34,135 nt of DNA from a bacterium (GTDB taxonomy: Bacteria; Electryoneota; AABM5-125-24; Hatepunaeales; Hatepunaeaceae). Where the stretch lies: the NCBI GenBank assembly GCA_013202285.1, contig JABMRV010000247.1, positions 1 to 34,135 of the forward strand. Direction: 5' to 3'. Shown in pieces: positions 15,955 through 23,598 of the stretch. A model generated the notes under the pieces. It saw only the letters and a program-made list of their open reading frames with translations. It made no database searches and was not told the DNA's origin. Numbering within the stretch: the first letter of the stretch is position 1; each line of letters starts with the position of its first letter. The translations under genes were made by a program, and so were the position numbers.

Positions 15955-16797
15955 GTGGAGATCACCTCAGAAATTAAGGAACGTTTAGCCATATTGCGCA
16001 AGCAGATAAAAGAAGAACCGCGCCTGTTTGCGCACCTTGCCGACTGTTACCTGCTGAATGGCGAAACGAAACAGGCAGCCAAAACCCTGATAAAAGGATT
16101 GGAGAAATATCCCAATTCAACATCAGGATGGCTTGTAAAGGGCAACCTTCATCTTAAGCTCAAGGAGCCCAAACTGGCTTACAATGCGTTCAAACAGGCA
16201 TTGAGGACGAATCGTGACGTGGCTTATGCACACGATAAATGTGCAGAACTTGCAGAGAGTGAATCGGACCATGAGAGGAGTATTCAACATCTGCGAGAAC
16301 TTAAACAGCTCGACCCTCTTGATGATATCGTTCAGACGAGGTTGGATACAGCGCTGATGAGGCGTGCTGCGGTTGAAAAAGGTCTTTATAGAAGAGAATA
16401 CGTTGATCAGATCATGCCCAAGGAGCTGCGGAAAAACCTCCTTGAGCGTGAGGAACTTCCATCAGAGATGATGCGAACTGCTTCTGACAGGGTTCTGCCG
16501 GAAATTTCGATCCCGGTAATAGAGTCCACTGATAAAGGCATCTCTGCCGGAGGCGAACAGATGCAAACCGCTCAGTCACCCACAGATACGCAACCTATTA
16601 CTCATAGAGAAGACACTGCAGGAACTCCGCTCTTTACGCCAATTGAAATCGATCGACATGAGCCAGAAACGGAGCAGATTTCGGCTATGGAAACTGCCGG
16701 TGAGCAGGAAGAAGATCTGGAAACGAATCCCTGGGTGGATGAGTTGAGTGATGAAGATGAAGTAACACACGGAGATGACAGTCAGCCAACTGACTGA
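15955..16797 (+). CDS. TPR protein, truncated paralogue of the preceding gene
   Basis: A 280-residue protein whose first 165 residues align closely and almost without gaps with the protein at 14179-15822 (shared LFAHLADCYLL, GWLVK, KLAYNAFKQ against KLAYAAFKQ, VAYAH, HLRELKQLDPLDD). After about 170 it has only a short acidic, unrelated tail, lacking the long Glu-Pro linker and the terminal TPR pair. It starts at GTG 15955 with AGAGG at 15944-15948. Tandem duplication followed by divergence is the simplest origin. No signal peptide. Function unknown; both copies may bind the same partner through the conserved N-terminal helices. Confidence 0.85.
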   Translation: MEITSEIKERLAILRKQIKEEPRLFAHLADCYLLNGETKQAAKTLIKGLEKYPNSTSGWLVKGNLHLKLKEPKLAYNAFKQALRTNRDVAYAHDKCAELAESESDHERSIQHLRELKQLDPLDDIVQTRLDTALMRRAAVEKGLYRREYVDQIMPKELRKNLLEREELPSEMMRTASDRVLPEISIPVIESTDKGISAGGEQMQTAQSPTDTQPITHREDTAGTPLFTPIEIDRHEPETEQISAMETAGEQEEDLETNPWVDELSDEDEVTHGDDSQPTD

Positions 16798-16829
16798 TTG
16801 AATCTACGGATTAACAGCATAGGAGTCAG

Positions 16830-17915
16830 ATGGAGCATCGAATTAACGCCTTGCGGCGTCGTTTCAGGTCACTTGGAGTTGCAAATTTCCTGGTGACACG
16901 ACTTTCCAATATCCGCTGGTTATGCGGATACACGGGATCTAACGGCTTGCTGATGGTTACCGGAAAGAACGCCTACTTCATCACCGATGGCAGATACACC
17001 AGCCAGGCGAGGGAGCAGGTTAAGGATGCGGAAATCTTCATATATTCCAACGGTGTGAGCATTGCGGATGCTTTTGTGCGTGAATTGAAGAATAACAAAG
17101 AAATTCGATTCAGAGGCAGAATTGGGATCGAAGCACAGATAATGATTGTAGAGTTCTACCAGCAGCTCAAGACTTACTTTCCCCATTCGGATCTGGTGGA
17201 GACTGAACTGGTTGTCGAAGAGTTGGCGATGCAGAAAGAGCCTGATGAGCTTAAAGCCATCCGGCGTGCAGTCGAAATAACCGACAGGACATTTGAAACC
17301 GTTCTACAAATGATTAAACCGGGGATTTCCGAGCGTGAAATCTCGGCGGAAATTACGTATCACCATAAGAAGTACGGTGCAGATAAGGACAGTTTTGAGT
17401 CGATTGTCGCCAGCGGTCCACGTTCTGCGCTGCCGCACGGTATAGCCTCTGACCGCAAGATCGGAAAGAATGAATTAATAACACTCGATATGGGATGTTA
17501 TTACAACGGTTATGCCTCAGATATGACCCGTACCGTTGTTGTTGGGAAGGCTGATGCTAAGCAGAGAAAAATCTACAAAATTGTGCGGGAAGCACAGGTT
17601 AGAGCGGTTGAAGCAGCTCAACCGGGTGTGAAATGTTCCGATGTTGACGCAGTGGCAAGGAAGATTATTAAAAAAGCTGGATATGGCGATAACTTCACGC
17701 ATGGTCTGGGGCATGGTGTCGGCATGGAAGTGCATGGCAGACCGGTTCTCAACAGTAAATCGAAAACGAGGTTAAAGCCGGGAATGGTTGTAACCGTTGA
17801 ACCGGGAATTTATATTGAAGGATTTGGCGGAGTTCGAATAGAGGACGACATACTTATCACTGAAGAAGGAAATGAAGTGTTGAACCGCTCACCCCGCGAG
17901 TTGCTTGAGATATAA
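16830..17915 (+). CDS. M24B Xaa-Pro aminopeptidase/dipeptidase
   Basis: A cytosolic dinuclear-metal peptidase of 361 residues that removes residues next to proline, matching the short PepQ/YqhT form. The N-terminal creatinase-like domain covers 1-130 and the pita-bread catalytic domain 140-361. Metal ligands are Asp220 and Asp231 (LDMGCYYNGYASDMTRT), His295 (HGLGHG), Glu324 (VEPGIY) and Glu338 (RIEDD); the second His of HGRP is also present. It starts 12 bases after GGAG and 32 bases after the TPR paralogue, so it is probably co-transcribed. Choice between aminopeptidase and prolidase activity is open. Confidence 0.95.
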   Translation: MEHRINALRRRFRSLGVANFLVTRLSNIRWLCGYTGSNGLLMVTGKNAYFITDGRYTSQAREQVKDAEIFIYSNGVSIADAFVRELKNNKEIRFRGRIGIEAQIMIVEFYQQLKTYFPHSDLVETELVVEELAMQKEPDELKAIRRAVEITDRTFETVLQMIKPGISEREISAEITYHHKKYGADKDSFESIVASGPRSALPHGIASDRKIGKNELITLDMGCYYNGYASDMTRTVVVGKADAKQRKIYKIVREAQVRAVEAAQPGVKCSDVDAVARKIIKKAGYGDNFTHGLGHGVGMEVHGRPVLNSKSKTRLKPGMVVTVEPGIYIEGFGGVRIEDDILITEEGNEVLNRSPRELLEI

Positions 17916-17924
17916 TCCTAAGAA

Positions 17925-17985
17925 GATTTTGAATTTTAATTTTTATTAGGGATTTTGAATTCAACATTCAACATTTAACATTTTT
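17925..17985. repeat. AT-rich heptad tract abutting leuD
   Basis: Nearly continuous 7-base units of the type GATTTTG, AATTCAA, CATTCAA with one 5-base break (17946-17950). The last unit runs to within 6 bases of the leuD ATG and occupies the place of a ribosome site; no Shine-Dalgarno is seen. Confidence 0.7.
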
Positions 17986-17991
17986 TTTAGA

Positions 17992-18495
17992 ATGGAGAAG
18001 ATAATCAGCGGACGGGTCTGGGTACTTGGTGAAGATATTGACACCGATGTTATCTACCCCGGCAAGTATCTGCCCATACTCGATCCGGTCGAAATGGCTA
18101 AACATGCTCTGGAGGGAGTGTCCCCTGATTTCCCTGCACGGCTTGAAACCGGTGATATAATCGTCGCCGGTATGGGATTCGGATGCGGATCAAGCCGTGA
18201 GCAAGCGGCAACCTGTCTGAAGATGGCTGGTGTAGCCGCGGTGGTTGCCGGTTCGTTCGCGCGAATATTCTTCAGAAACGCCGTCAACCAGGGGCTGCCG
18301 CTGGTACAGGCAGATATTGCAGACAAACTCAAGGATGGTGATATTCTGACCATAGATTTTAACCGGAACATGATTGACTATCCCGCAGCTGCGGGAGAAG
18401 TTGAATTTCCACCGCTGGCTGATTCAGTTATGGCGATAATAGAGGCTGGGGGTTTGATTCCGGCGGTGCGTCAACGACTCGGACTGACGGAGTAA
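17992..18495 (+). CDS. leuD: 3-isopropylmalate dehydratase small subunit (LeuD family)
   Basis: The small swivelling subunit of isopropylmalate isomerase (leucine synthesis) or the related homoaconitase/methylcitrate family. At 167 residues it is the short LeuD form. The opening GRVWVLGEDIDTDVIYPGKYL and the active-site loop GMGFGCGSSREQA (60-72) are diagnostic. No large subunit or other leu gene lies in the window, which is unusual since the two subunits are generally adjacent. The upstream region is an AT-rich heptad tract with no ribosome site. Discrimination between LeuD and homoaconitase small subunit is not secure. Confidence 0.88.
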   Translation: MEKIISGRVWVLGEDIDTDVIYPGKYLPILDPVEMAKHALEGVSPDFPARLETGDIIVAGMGFGCGSSREQAATCLKMAGVAAVVAGSFARIFFRNAVNQGLPLVQADIADKLKDGDILTIDFNRNMIDYPAAAGEVEFPPLADSVMAIIEAGGLIPAVRQRLGLTE

Positions 18496-18589
18496 TGCCC
18501 AGTGCAGTCGGCAAACGTTATGATAGTGCTGTCCGTTGATCTGTTCGTTTTCCCTGGCATTGATATTGCTTAACATGTGTCGGTTAGTT

Positions 18590-19210
18590 ATGCCTGAGAC
18601 GATCCTGATTGGTTTGACCGGTTCGATAGGAGCCGGTAAATCAGAGGTAGCCCAAGTCTGGAAGGGTTTAGGCGCCGGTATCGTTGAAGGCGATGAGATG
18701 GGAAGACTGGCTTTATCGACAGATGAAGATCTTCGATTGAAGCTGTCAGAGAGATTCGGTAAGGAAATTCTTGACACGACCGGGCAAATTTTGCACACCA
18801 AACTTGCTGAGGCTGCTTTCAATTCCCCCGGTGATGTTCAAGACTTGACAGAGTTGACATTTCCCACACTTTACAGGCTCGCACGGGAGGAATTCCGCAA
18901 ACTGGCGCATCTTTACAGGGTGGTAGTTTTTGATGCCGCACTTATCTTCAAATGGGGCGTCGAAGATGATTTTGACGTCATTGTTGCGGTAACTTCACCC
19001 GATCTTGTGCTTATTGAGCGAGCTTCTACAAGACTGGGTATCGATCCCGAACAGGCGGCTTCAAGGTTGGCGGGTCAGTTGAGTTCAACTGAAAAAGCCA
19101 GGCGAGCTGATCTGGTTATTAACAACAACTCGAGCCTGACGGAACTGAAGAAAAAGGCAGTCGAGGTGTGGGACAGGTTAACTTCATGGAAAAAGGTTCA
19201 GCAATCCTGA
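18590..19210 (+). CDS. coaE: dephospho-CoA kinase
   Basis: The last step of coenzyme A synthesis. From the ATG at 18590 (206 residues) the chain opens MPETILIGLTGSIGAGKSEV with the P-loop at about 11-18, then VEGDEMGR where relatives have an Asp-Ala-Asp stretch, VVVFDAALIFKWGVEDDFD in place of the usual DIPLLFE segment, and RADLVINNNSSLTELKKK near the end. An upstream TTG (18536) and ATG (18575) are in frame but lack ribosome sites and would add a non-family extension. The substitutions in the LFE region make it a divergent member, though the architecture is clear. Confidence 0.88.
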   Translation: MPETILIGLTGSIGAGKSEVAQVWKGLGAGIVEGDEMGRLALSTDEDLRLKLSERFGKEILDTTGQILHTKLAEAAFNSPGDVQDLTELTFPTLYRLAREEFRKLAHLYRVVVFDAALIFKWGVEDDFDVIVAVTSPDLVLIERASTRLGIDPEQAASRLAGQLSSTEKARRADLVINNNSSLTELKKKAVEVWDRLTSWKKVQQS

Positions 19211-19296
19211 TTGGAAAATCACGCATTCAGTACCCCCCGCTTTCAGAAGTGTCGAAGGGTAATCCAGCAAGCACAATTTCTAAGGGTAACATCCAA

Positions 19297-20727
19297 ATGC
19301 GAAACAAACTTACTTCCTCTCTGTTGATTTTAATTCTCCTCTCTGTTTCCAGTTTATATAGTCAGGTTGAACTGGATTGGAATGAGTTTTACGGCGGTAC
19401 AGATGTCGATTACGGACAGGATATCATCGCTATAGACGATGGATGCTATATCATGGCTGGTTTTACTCAGTCATTCGGAGGCGAGGGAAACGATTACTAT
19501 CTCATTAAAGCTGATGGTGATGAAGGTGATGAGATATGGGCGCGAACCTTTGACAGCGATAATAACGATATATGCAACGCTGTTGCACAGACTGCCGATG
19601 GCGGGTATGCCATGGCAGGTTACATGGAGGTTTATCTCCACGGCTATGATTTCTTTCTGGTAAAGACGGACGAGAACGGCAGGGAGGAATGGTCTCAACG
19701 CTATGATACTGAATCTCATGACAAATGCTATGATATGATCCAGACCAATGATGGAGGTTTTCTGCTGGGCGGTGCAGCAACTGTTCTGCCGGAGAACAGA
19801 ATTGTGTGTATTTACGTGGTGAAAGTCGATGAAGACGGTGAAATTGAATGGACCAGGAGAATAGAGTGCGGCACCGGAGACACATGCTACAAGGTGATCC
19901 AGGCGGAGAACGGCGATTATCTGCTGGCGGGAGTTTATCGTAACAGGTTCCAGGGATGTAGTTTTGAGAGGATGAGTCTGATCAGGCTGGATTCGGACGG
20001 CGAAATACTCTGGGAACAGCGTTACAATGTTTCCGGGGTCAGGGCTAACGCTGTCGTCCAGACACGAGACAACGGGTTTATACTTGTTGGTAGCAGCACA
20101 GGTCCGTATCTCAAATATGTCAAGGTGGACGACAAGGGTGAACTCGTTTGGCAGCGTAATCTCAGGTCTTTCAGCATCGGCTACGATATTATTCCGGTTG
20201 CCGATGGCGGTTATGCAATCGCAGGTAAGAACGATGAAAACGGTTACCTGCTGTTAAAGATAGACGAAGATGGCGAGCAGGAGTGGCTTTGGTCTTATGG
20301 GGAGGTCAGTAACGGTGCAAGAGCCTTGGCGCAAGCTCAGGACGGTGGATTTGTTCTGGTGGGTGAGAGACGATTTGCCGTCAACAGGGAGGATGTTCGC
20401 CTGGTTAAAACAGAACCTGAAAATCATTTCGTATCCAAGGGATCACCGAACTTTATTACACAGGGATTCTATCTGATGCCAACCTATCCGAATCCTTTTA
20501 ACCATCGCACTCAAATTAATTATCGGCTCACAAGTCCCGGTTTCGTCCGGTTAACGATATATGAACCTTCAGGCAGAAGAATAGAAACGCTATTTGAGGG
20601 TAATGCCGGATTCGGCGTTCAGTCGGTCGTTTGGGATGCTTTCAACACACCCGCCGGTACGTATTTTGTGAAGCTGGAGGATGGCTTTGGAAGTGTTCAG
20701 ACAGGGAAACTGATGTTGCTCAAATAG
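19297..20727 (+). CDS. secreted beta-propeller-like protein with T9SS type A sorting domain
   Basis: A 476-residue protein from ATG 19297 (AAGGG nine bases upstream). A signal peptide (1-22, ending LYS-QVE) is followed by seven repeats of roughly 45-53 residues, each centred on a motif like DGGYAMAGY (at 48, 101, 152, 205, 258, 303 and 349) followed by a strand such as FFLVKTDENGREEW. Seven repeats suggest a seven-bladed propeller. Residues 390-476 form a T9SS sorting domain (YPNPFN at 397-402, ending PAGTYFVKLEDG and KLMLLK), which would send it across the outer membrane and be cleaved. An open frame from 19168 overlaps coaE and is rejected as the start. Ligand unknown. Confidence 0.92.
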   Translation: MRNKLTSSLLILILLSVSSLYSQVELDWNEFYGGTDVDYGQDIIAIDDGCYIMAGFTQSFGGEGNDYYLIKADGDEGDEIWARTFDSDNNDICNAVAQTADGGYAMAGYMEVYLHGYDFFLVKTDENGREEWSQRYDTESHDKCYDMIQTNDGGFLLGGAATVLPENRIVCIYVVKVDEDGEIEWTRRIECGTGDTCYKVIQAENGDYLLAGVYRNRFQGCSFERMSLIRLDSDGEILWEQRYNVSGVRANAVVQTRDNGFILVGSSTGPYLKYVKVDDKGELVWQRNLRSFSIGYDIIPVADGGYAIAGKNDENGYLLLKIDEDGEQEWLWSYGEVSNGARALAQAQDGGFVLVGERRFAVNREDVRLVKTEPENHFVSKGSPNFITQGFYLMPTYPNPFNHRTQINYRLTSPGFVRLTIYEPSGRRIETLFEGNAGFGVQSVVWDAFNTPAGTYFVKLEDGFGSVQTGKLMLLK

Positions 20728-20768
20728 AGGATTGTTTTCAAGTACAGCGGTAACTAAGTTACGCTCTC

Positions 20769-21332
20769 CTATTTTCTCACCATTACCAGGCATCCGGCTA
20801 TCATATCGTGCAGCGCCTGCTTCCTTGGTGTTATCCCCGCCAGAATGAATCCGATAAATATTGTCATCATTGAAACAATCTTTCCGAAATGCCTGCCGGT
20901 CGCTCGGAGCAGCGAAATCCGTCTGCCTTCCATATCCGTGACAATCAATCCTAATGCCATTTTACCAAGCGTTGCCTGTTTGCTGGAACTCTCCATTAGA
21001 GTGTAGTAAAGCCAAACAATAATAATACTCAGGATATTTGTGGGATCGAGCATAATCGTGCCTAAATCCGGTAAACCTGTTGAGAAAGAAGGAGTATAGA
21101 AAAACGATCCTTTCGTTGCCAGGGTGAGGATCGAAGCGGCGGCTCTAAGGACTATAGAATCAATGATAAACGCTACAAACCTTCGCCAGAAACCGGCATA
21201 GTCGAGTTTTGTTATGATATTGACGGGTGGCTGCTGTGTAGTGGGGACAGTAGGTTCAACAAGGTTTGCTCCACAGGCACTGCAGAAATTGGCTTGTGAT
21301 GTGTTATTGGTTCCGCAATAGGGACAGTACAA
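20769..21332 (-). CDS. zinc-ribbon RDD-family membrane protein
   Basis: A 187-residue protein: an N-terminal zinc ribbon with CPYC (3-6) and CSAC (17-20), a Pro/Thr linker, then an RDD domain starting YAGFWRRFVAFIIDSIVL (45-62), where the Arg-Arg and Asp that name the family are visible. About three to four membrane segments follow (50-68, 95-115, 155-172). RDD proteins may act as transporters or in osmotic adaptation, but the role here is unknown. The start is TTG 21332 with GGAAG eight bases upstream. It is convergent with the T9SS protein across 41 bases containing only a weak GTAAC-TAA-GTTAC inverted repeat. Confidence 0.9.
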   Translation of the reverse strand: MYCPYCGTNNTSQANFCSACGANLVEPTVPTTQQPPVNIITKLDYAGFWRRFVAFIIDSIVLRAAASILTLATKGSFFYTPSFSTGLPDLGTIMLDPTNILSIIIVWLYYTLMESSSKQATLGKMALGLIVTDMEGRRISLLRATGRHFGKIVSMMTIFIGFILAGITPRKQALHDMIAGCLVMVRK

Positions 21333-21363
21333 TTATACTTCCGTTGTTTTGTCAATTTCCCTG

Positions 21364-21771
21364 TTAGCGGAACATCGCCTTAATGCTCCCCCAGGTGCGG
21401 AGGATTCCTGAAAAGGACAGGGTTACTTCCCTGGTTCGACTGAACAGTGAGCGTCCTCCGTTATGGCGGACTTCGATGCGGTAATAGAAGGTACGGATGT
21501 TGTTTTTATAGAGGCTGTCATCAATATACTGATAAGTATGACCGTTGCCTTCTGGTAGCAGATTGGAGATGGTGTAATAATTCCTTCCGTCGAAACTCCG
21601 CTGAATGCAGTACTTGGTAACGTCGTTCTCAGCGTTGTTCGACCATTCCAGAACGACGTTGTGTCCATCCACAACCGCCGTGAACTCATCCAGAACTTGA
21701 GCGTTAACCACAGAGAAGATAGCAAAGGTCATAAAAAGCACTGGTGCAATTAGTCTGAACTGCGCTTTCAT
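21364..21771 (-). CDS. small secreted fibronectin III-like protein
   Basis: A 135-residue protein with a signal peptide (1-24, ending VNA-QVL). The mature part reads as one fibronectin type III-like beta sandwich: LDEFTAVVDGHNVVLEWSNN, then VTKYCIQRSFDGRNYYTI, then YYRIEVRHNGGRSLFSRTREV. In FCB genomes such domains commonly precede a sorting domain in large cargo proteins, but here the chain ends soon after with SIKAMFR and no sorting signal. ATG 21771 has GGAG five bases before it. It sits 31 bases before the RDD gene on the same strand. Confidence 0.75.
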   Translation of the reverse strand: MKAQFRLIAPVLFMTFAIFSVVNAQVLDEFTAVVDGHNVVLEWSNNAENDVTKYCIQRSFDGRNYYTISNLLPEGNGHTYQYIDDSLYKNNIRTFYYRIEVRHNGGRSLFSRTREVTLSFSGILRTWGSIKAMFR

Positions 21772-21898
21772 ATATACTCCAAATAAAGTCTGGAATTTTC
21801 AATATCTGTCCGTCAGCCGACGGATCATTCCCCCTAACTGAGTGAAAGTACAACCTTTAATCCATATTGTCAAGCGATTATGAAGCATACGCGAAAGA

Positions 21899-22753
21899 TC
21901 AGCGGTAAATTTCCATCCGGTCTTGATCCCAATCAGCCAGCGAGTCAAGCAAGTCGTAGGCTTCGATTTCTTTCAGAGCAGCAGCTAATCTTTCGATATC
22001 TATAAATCGTATTATATGACCTTCCCTGCGGAGTTCGAGCAATTCCGGTTTTGACTTCACGGTTAATTCAATACCTTTCGCAAGGTAGGCAAGGGTTTTT
22101 TCAAGATTGTTCTTACCGAGGTAATAGTATCCTGCATTTACATAAAAGGCTGCTGATCGCATGTTTATGTAAGAATCCTTCAGCATAAGGTCATCGATCA
22201 ATTCACGCCGCTGATCCCAGCCCTGGTTGTACTTGGCTTCAAAGCGAGCCTTGTCTGCTATGTTTCGAGCCTTTTCGTAGAACTGCCGTCCGCCGAGCGC
22301 TGAAAAACGATCATTCTCAAACCCGAGACATATCTGCAGATAGAATTCAATCAGTCCGGTAAAACTGTCGTACCGGTTGCCGAAACGCAGTCGATCAGTG
22401 CGGTTAAGCCTGAAATCCCACCGACGGTCTCGCATCTGGATATCTTTCAAGGCGACCATTATCCCCGCACCGTACTTATGGTATGCACCGTAAAGAGAAT
22501 ACTTCTCAAAGAATATCTCCACATGGAGGGGAAGTTCAGTGTTCGTGAAATCATTTGTCCATCTGTATGTCTCAATGGCGATGCGGATGTCCTCTTCGAG
22601 TCCTTCAAGATAGCGCTGCTCGTCAAGCGGCAGACCTTCGGTATGCAGGACGACCTCGCACTTGACCGTCTGAGCCGGAACCTGACCCGAAACACCGGCA
22701 AGAACCACTACCGCTATTGCCTTTATAAGGATATGATTGTATCTTCTTACCAT
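21899..22753 (-). CDS. PorD/DUF4835-like type IX secretion accessory protein
   Basis: A 284-residue exported protein with signal peptide (hydrophobic 10-24, cleavage near VPA-Q). The order of features matches DUF4835, called PorD in Porphyromonas gingivalis and required for type IX secretion: an N-terminal stretch on IAIETYRWTND (about 57-67), a central FTGLIEFYLQICLGFENDRFSALGG block split here as 131-142 and 143-155, then FYEKARNIADKA, a Trp-centred helix and a final helical part (NAGYYYLGKNNLEKTL). The LGFENDRF segment corresponds to the GlDyDSF signature of that family as I recall it. It is an inference from motif order; a profile search would settle it. It is divergent from 22810 across 56 bases filled by an AT-rich repeat. 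Confidence 0.65.
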   Translation of the reverse strand: MVRRYNHILIKAIAVVVLAGVSGQVPAQTVKCEVVLHTEGLPLDEQRYLEGLEEDIRIAIETYRWTNDFTNTELPLHVEIFFEKYSLYGAYHKYGAGIMVALKDIQMRDRRWDFRLNRTDRLRFGNRYDSFTGLIEFYLQICLGFENDRFSALGGRQFYEKARNIADKARFEAKYNQGWDQRRELIDDLMLKDSYINMRSAAFYVNAGYYYLGKNNLEKTLAYLAKGIELTVKSKPELLELRREGHIIRFIDIERLAAALKEIEAYDLLDSLADWDQDRMEIYR

Positions 22754-22773
22754 GAAGCTCGCTTACACCAAAT

Positions 22774-22811
22774 AACAATATATCAATACAACAATATAAC
22801 AATATATCAAT
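22774..22811. repeat. 14-base direct repeat in a divergent AT-rich promoter region
   Basis: AACAATATATCAAT occurs at 22774-22787 and 22798-22811, the second copy running into the ATG at 22810. The unit is itself two 7-base words, so this belongs to the heptad family. It fills most of the 56 bases between two divergent genes. Confidence 0.7.
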
Positions 22812-23598
22812 GACTGTCAAGTGTGAGTTATATTTCCATTCCTGGAACAGGTACATTCTGGTCTTCATTATTTCCGTATCCTTCCCGTTAACCGTTAACG
22901 GTGCATTCGAGAATCTCTCCAGCCAGTCGTATGATTTTCTGATTAATCCTTATGAACATGAGAGGAAATTCGGAGTTTCATTCCTGCGTAGCGAGATGTA
23001 CGGTCTGCCGGAGTTAGCTGTAAATAAAATCGGGATATTCGGGATGGGGGAGAGTACTTCATGGAAAGTAGAGTTTCAATCCACAGGGGATGAAATCTAC
23101 CGTGAACAGCAACTTTCGGTTGAGGGTGGATACCGAACGGGAAATTTGAGTTTCATGCTGATCTCAGATCTGTTCTTCATTTATATAAAGGATTACGGTT
23201 CTGCGACAGCGCCCGGGCTCGGTCTGAAAACCGACTGGAGACCGAATCCCGATTTTACGCTGTCAGGAGGAGTGGACAGGCTGCTGACAGGCGGGATAAG
23301 AAAGGGACAGAGAGACATCAGACGTTTGAACTGGAGCAGGATAGACTGGAAGATCGGCGGGAATTCAAGGTTTATGCTGTTATTAGATAAACCTGAGGGG
23401 AGGAGAGCCGGTTTCAGTCTCGGTTACGGGCAGAATATCGGTAAACAGTTGGGGATGCGACTGATGTTGTTGGATTATCCCGCTCGAGTTGGTGGCGGAA
23501 TTATCCTGAAGCTTGGTCTGATGAGAATAAATCTTGCTGTTATTCAGGTTAACCCGTTGGGCTGGTCGCAGCAGGCTGGAATAGGCTTTATATGGTAA
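22810..23598 (+). CDS. putative outer-membrane beta-barrel protein
   Basis: A 262-residue protein with an N-terminal signal (hydrophobic about 15-30, ending VNG-AFE). The mature chain is a series of short alternating amphipathic strands ending in aromatic residues (for example WKVEFQST, LSFMLISDLFFIYIK, MRINLAVIQ) and terminates GIGFIW, a C-terminal aromatic as expected for an outer-membrane barrel. I do not recognise the family. The opening after the signal (a Ser/Pro/Tyr-rich stretch naming a fixed start, then GVSFLRSEMYG) vaguely resembles PorV/PorP-like proteins but this is weak. It overlaps the next gene by 7 bases, so the two are co-translated. No ribosome site; the ATG lies inside an AT-rich repeat. 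Confidence 0.65.
   Translation: MTVKCELYFHSWNRYILVFIISVSFPLTVNGAFENLSSQSYDFLINPYEHERKFGVSFLRSEMYGLPELAVNKIGIFGMGESTSWKVEFQSTGDEIYREQQLSVEGGYRTGNLSFMLISDLFFIYIKDYGSATAPGLGLKTDWRPNPDFTLSGGVDRLLTGGIRKGQRDIRRLNWSRIDWKIGGNSRFMLLLDKPEGRRAGFSLGYGQNIGKQLGMRLMLLDYPARVGGGIILKLGLMRINLAVIQVNPLGWSQQAGIGFIW

Noticed and set aside
19168-19296. Extended start for the T9SS protein
   Set aside because: The extension overlaps coaE and precedes a clear signal peptide that begins at 19297.
20743-20765. Bidirectional terminator between the T9SS protein and RDD genes
   Set aside because: Only a 5-bp stem (GTAAC/GTTAC, loop TAA) with no proper T-run; too weak to list.
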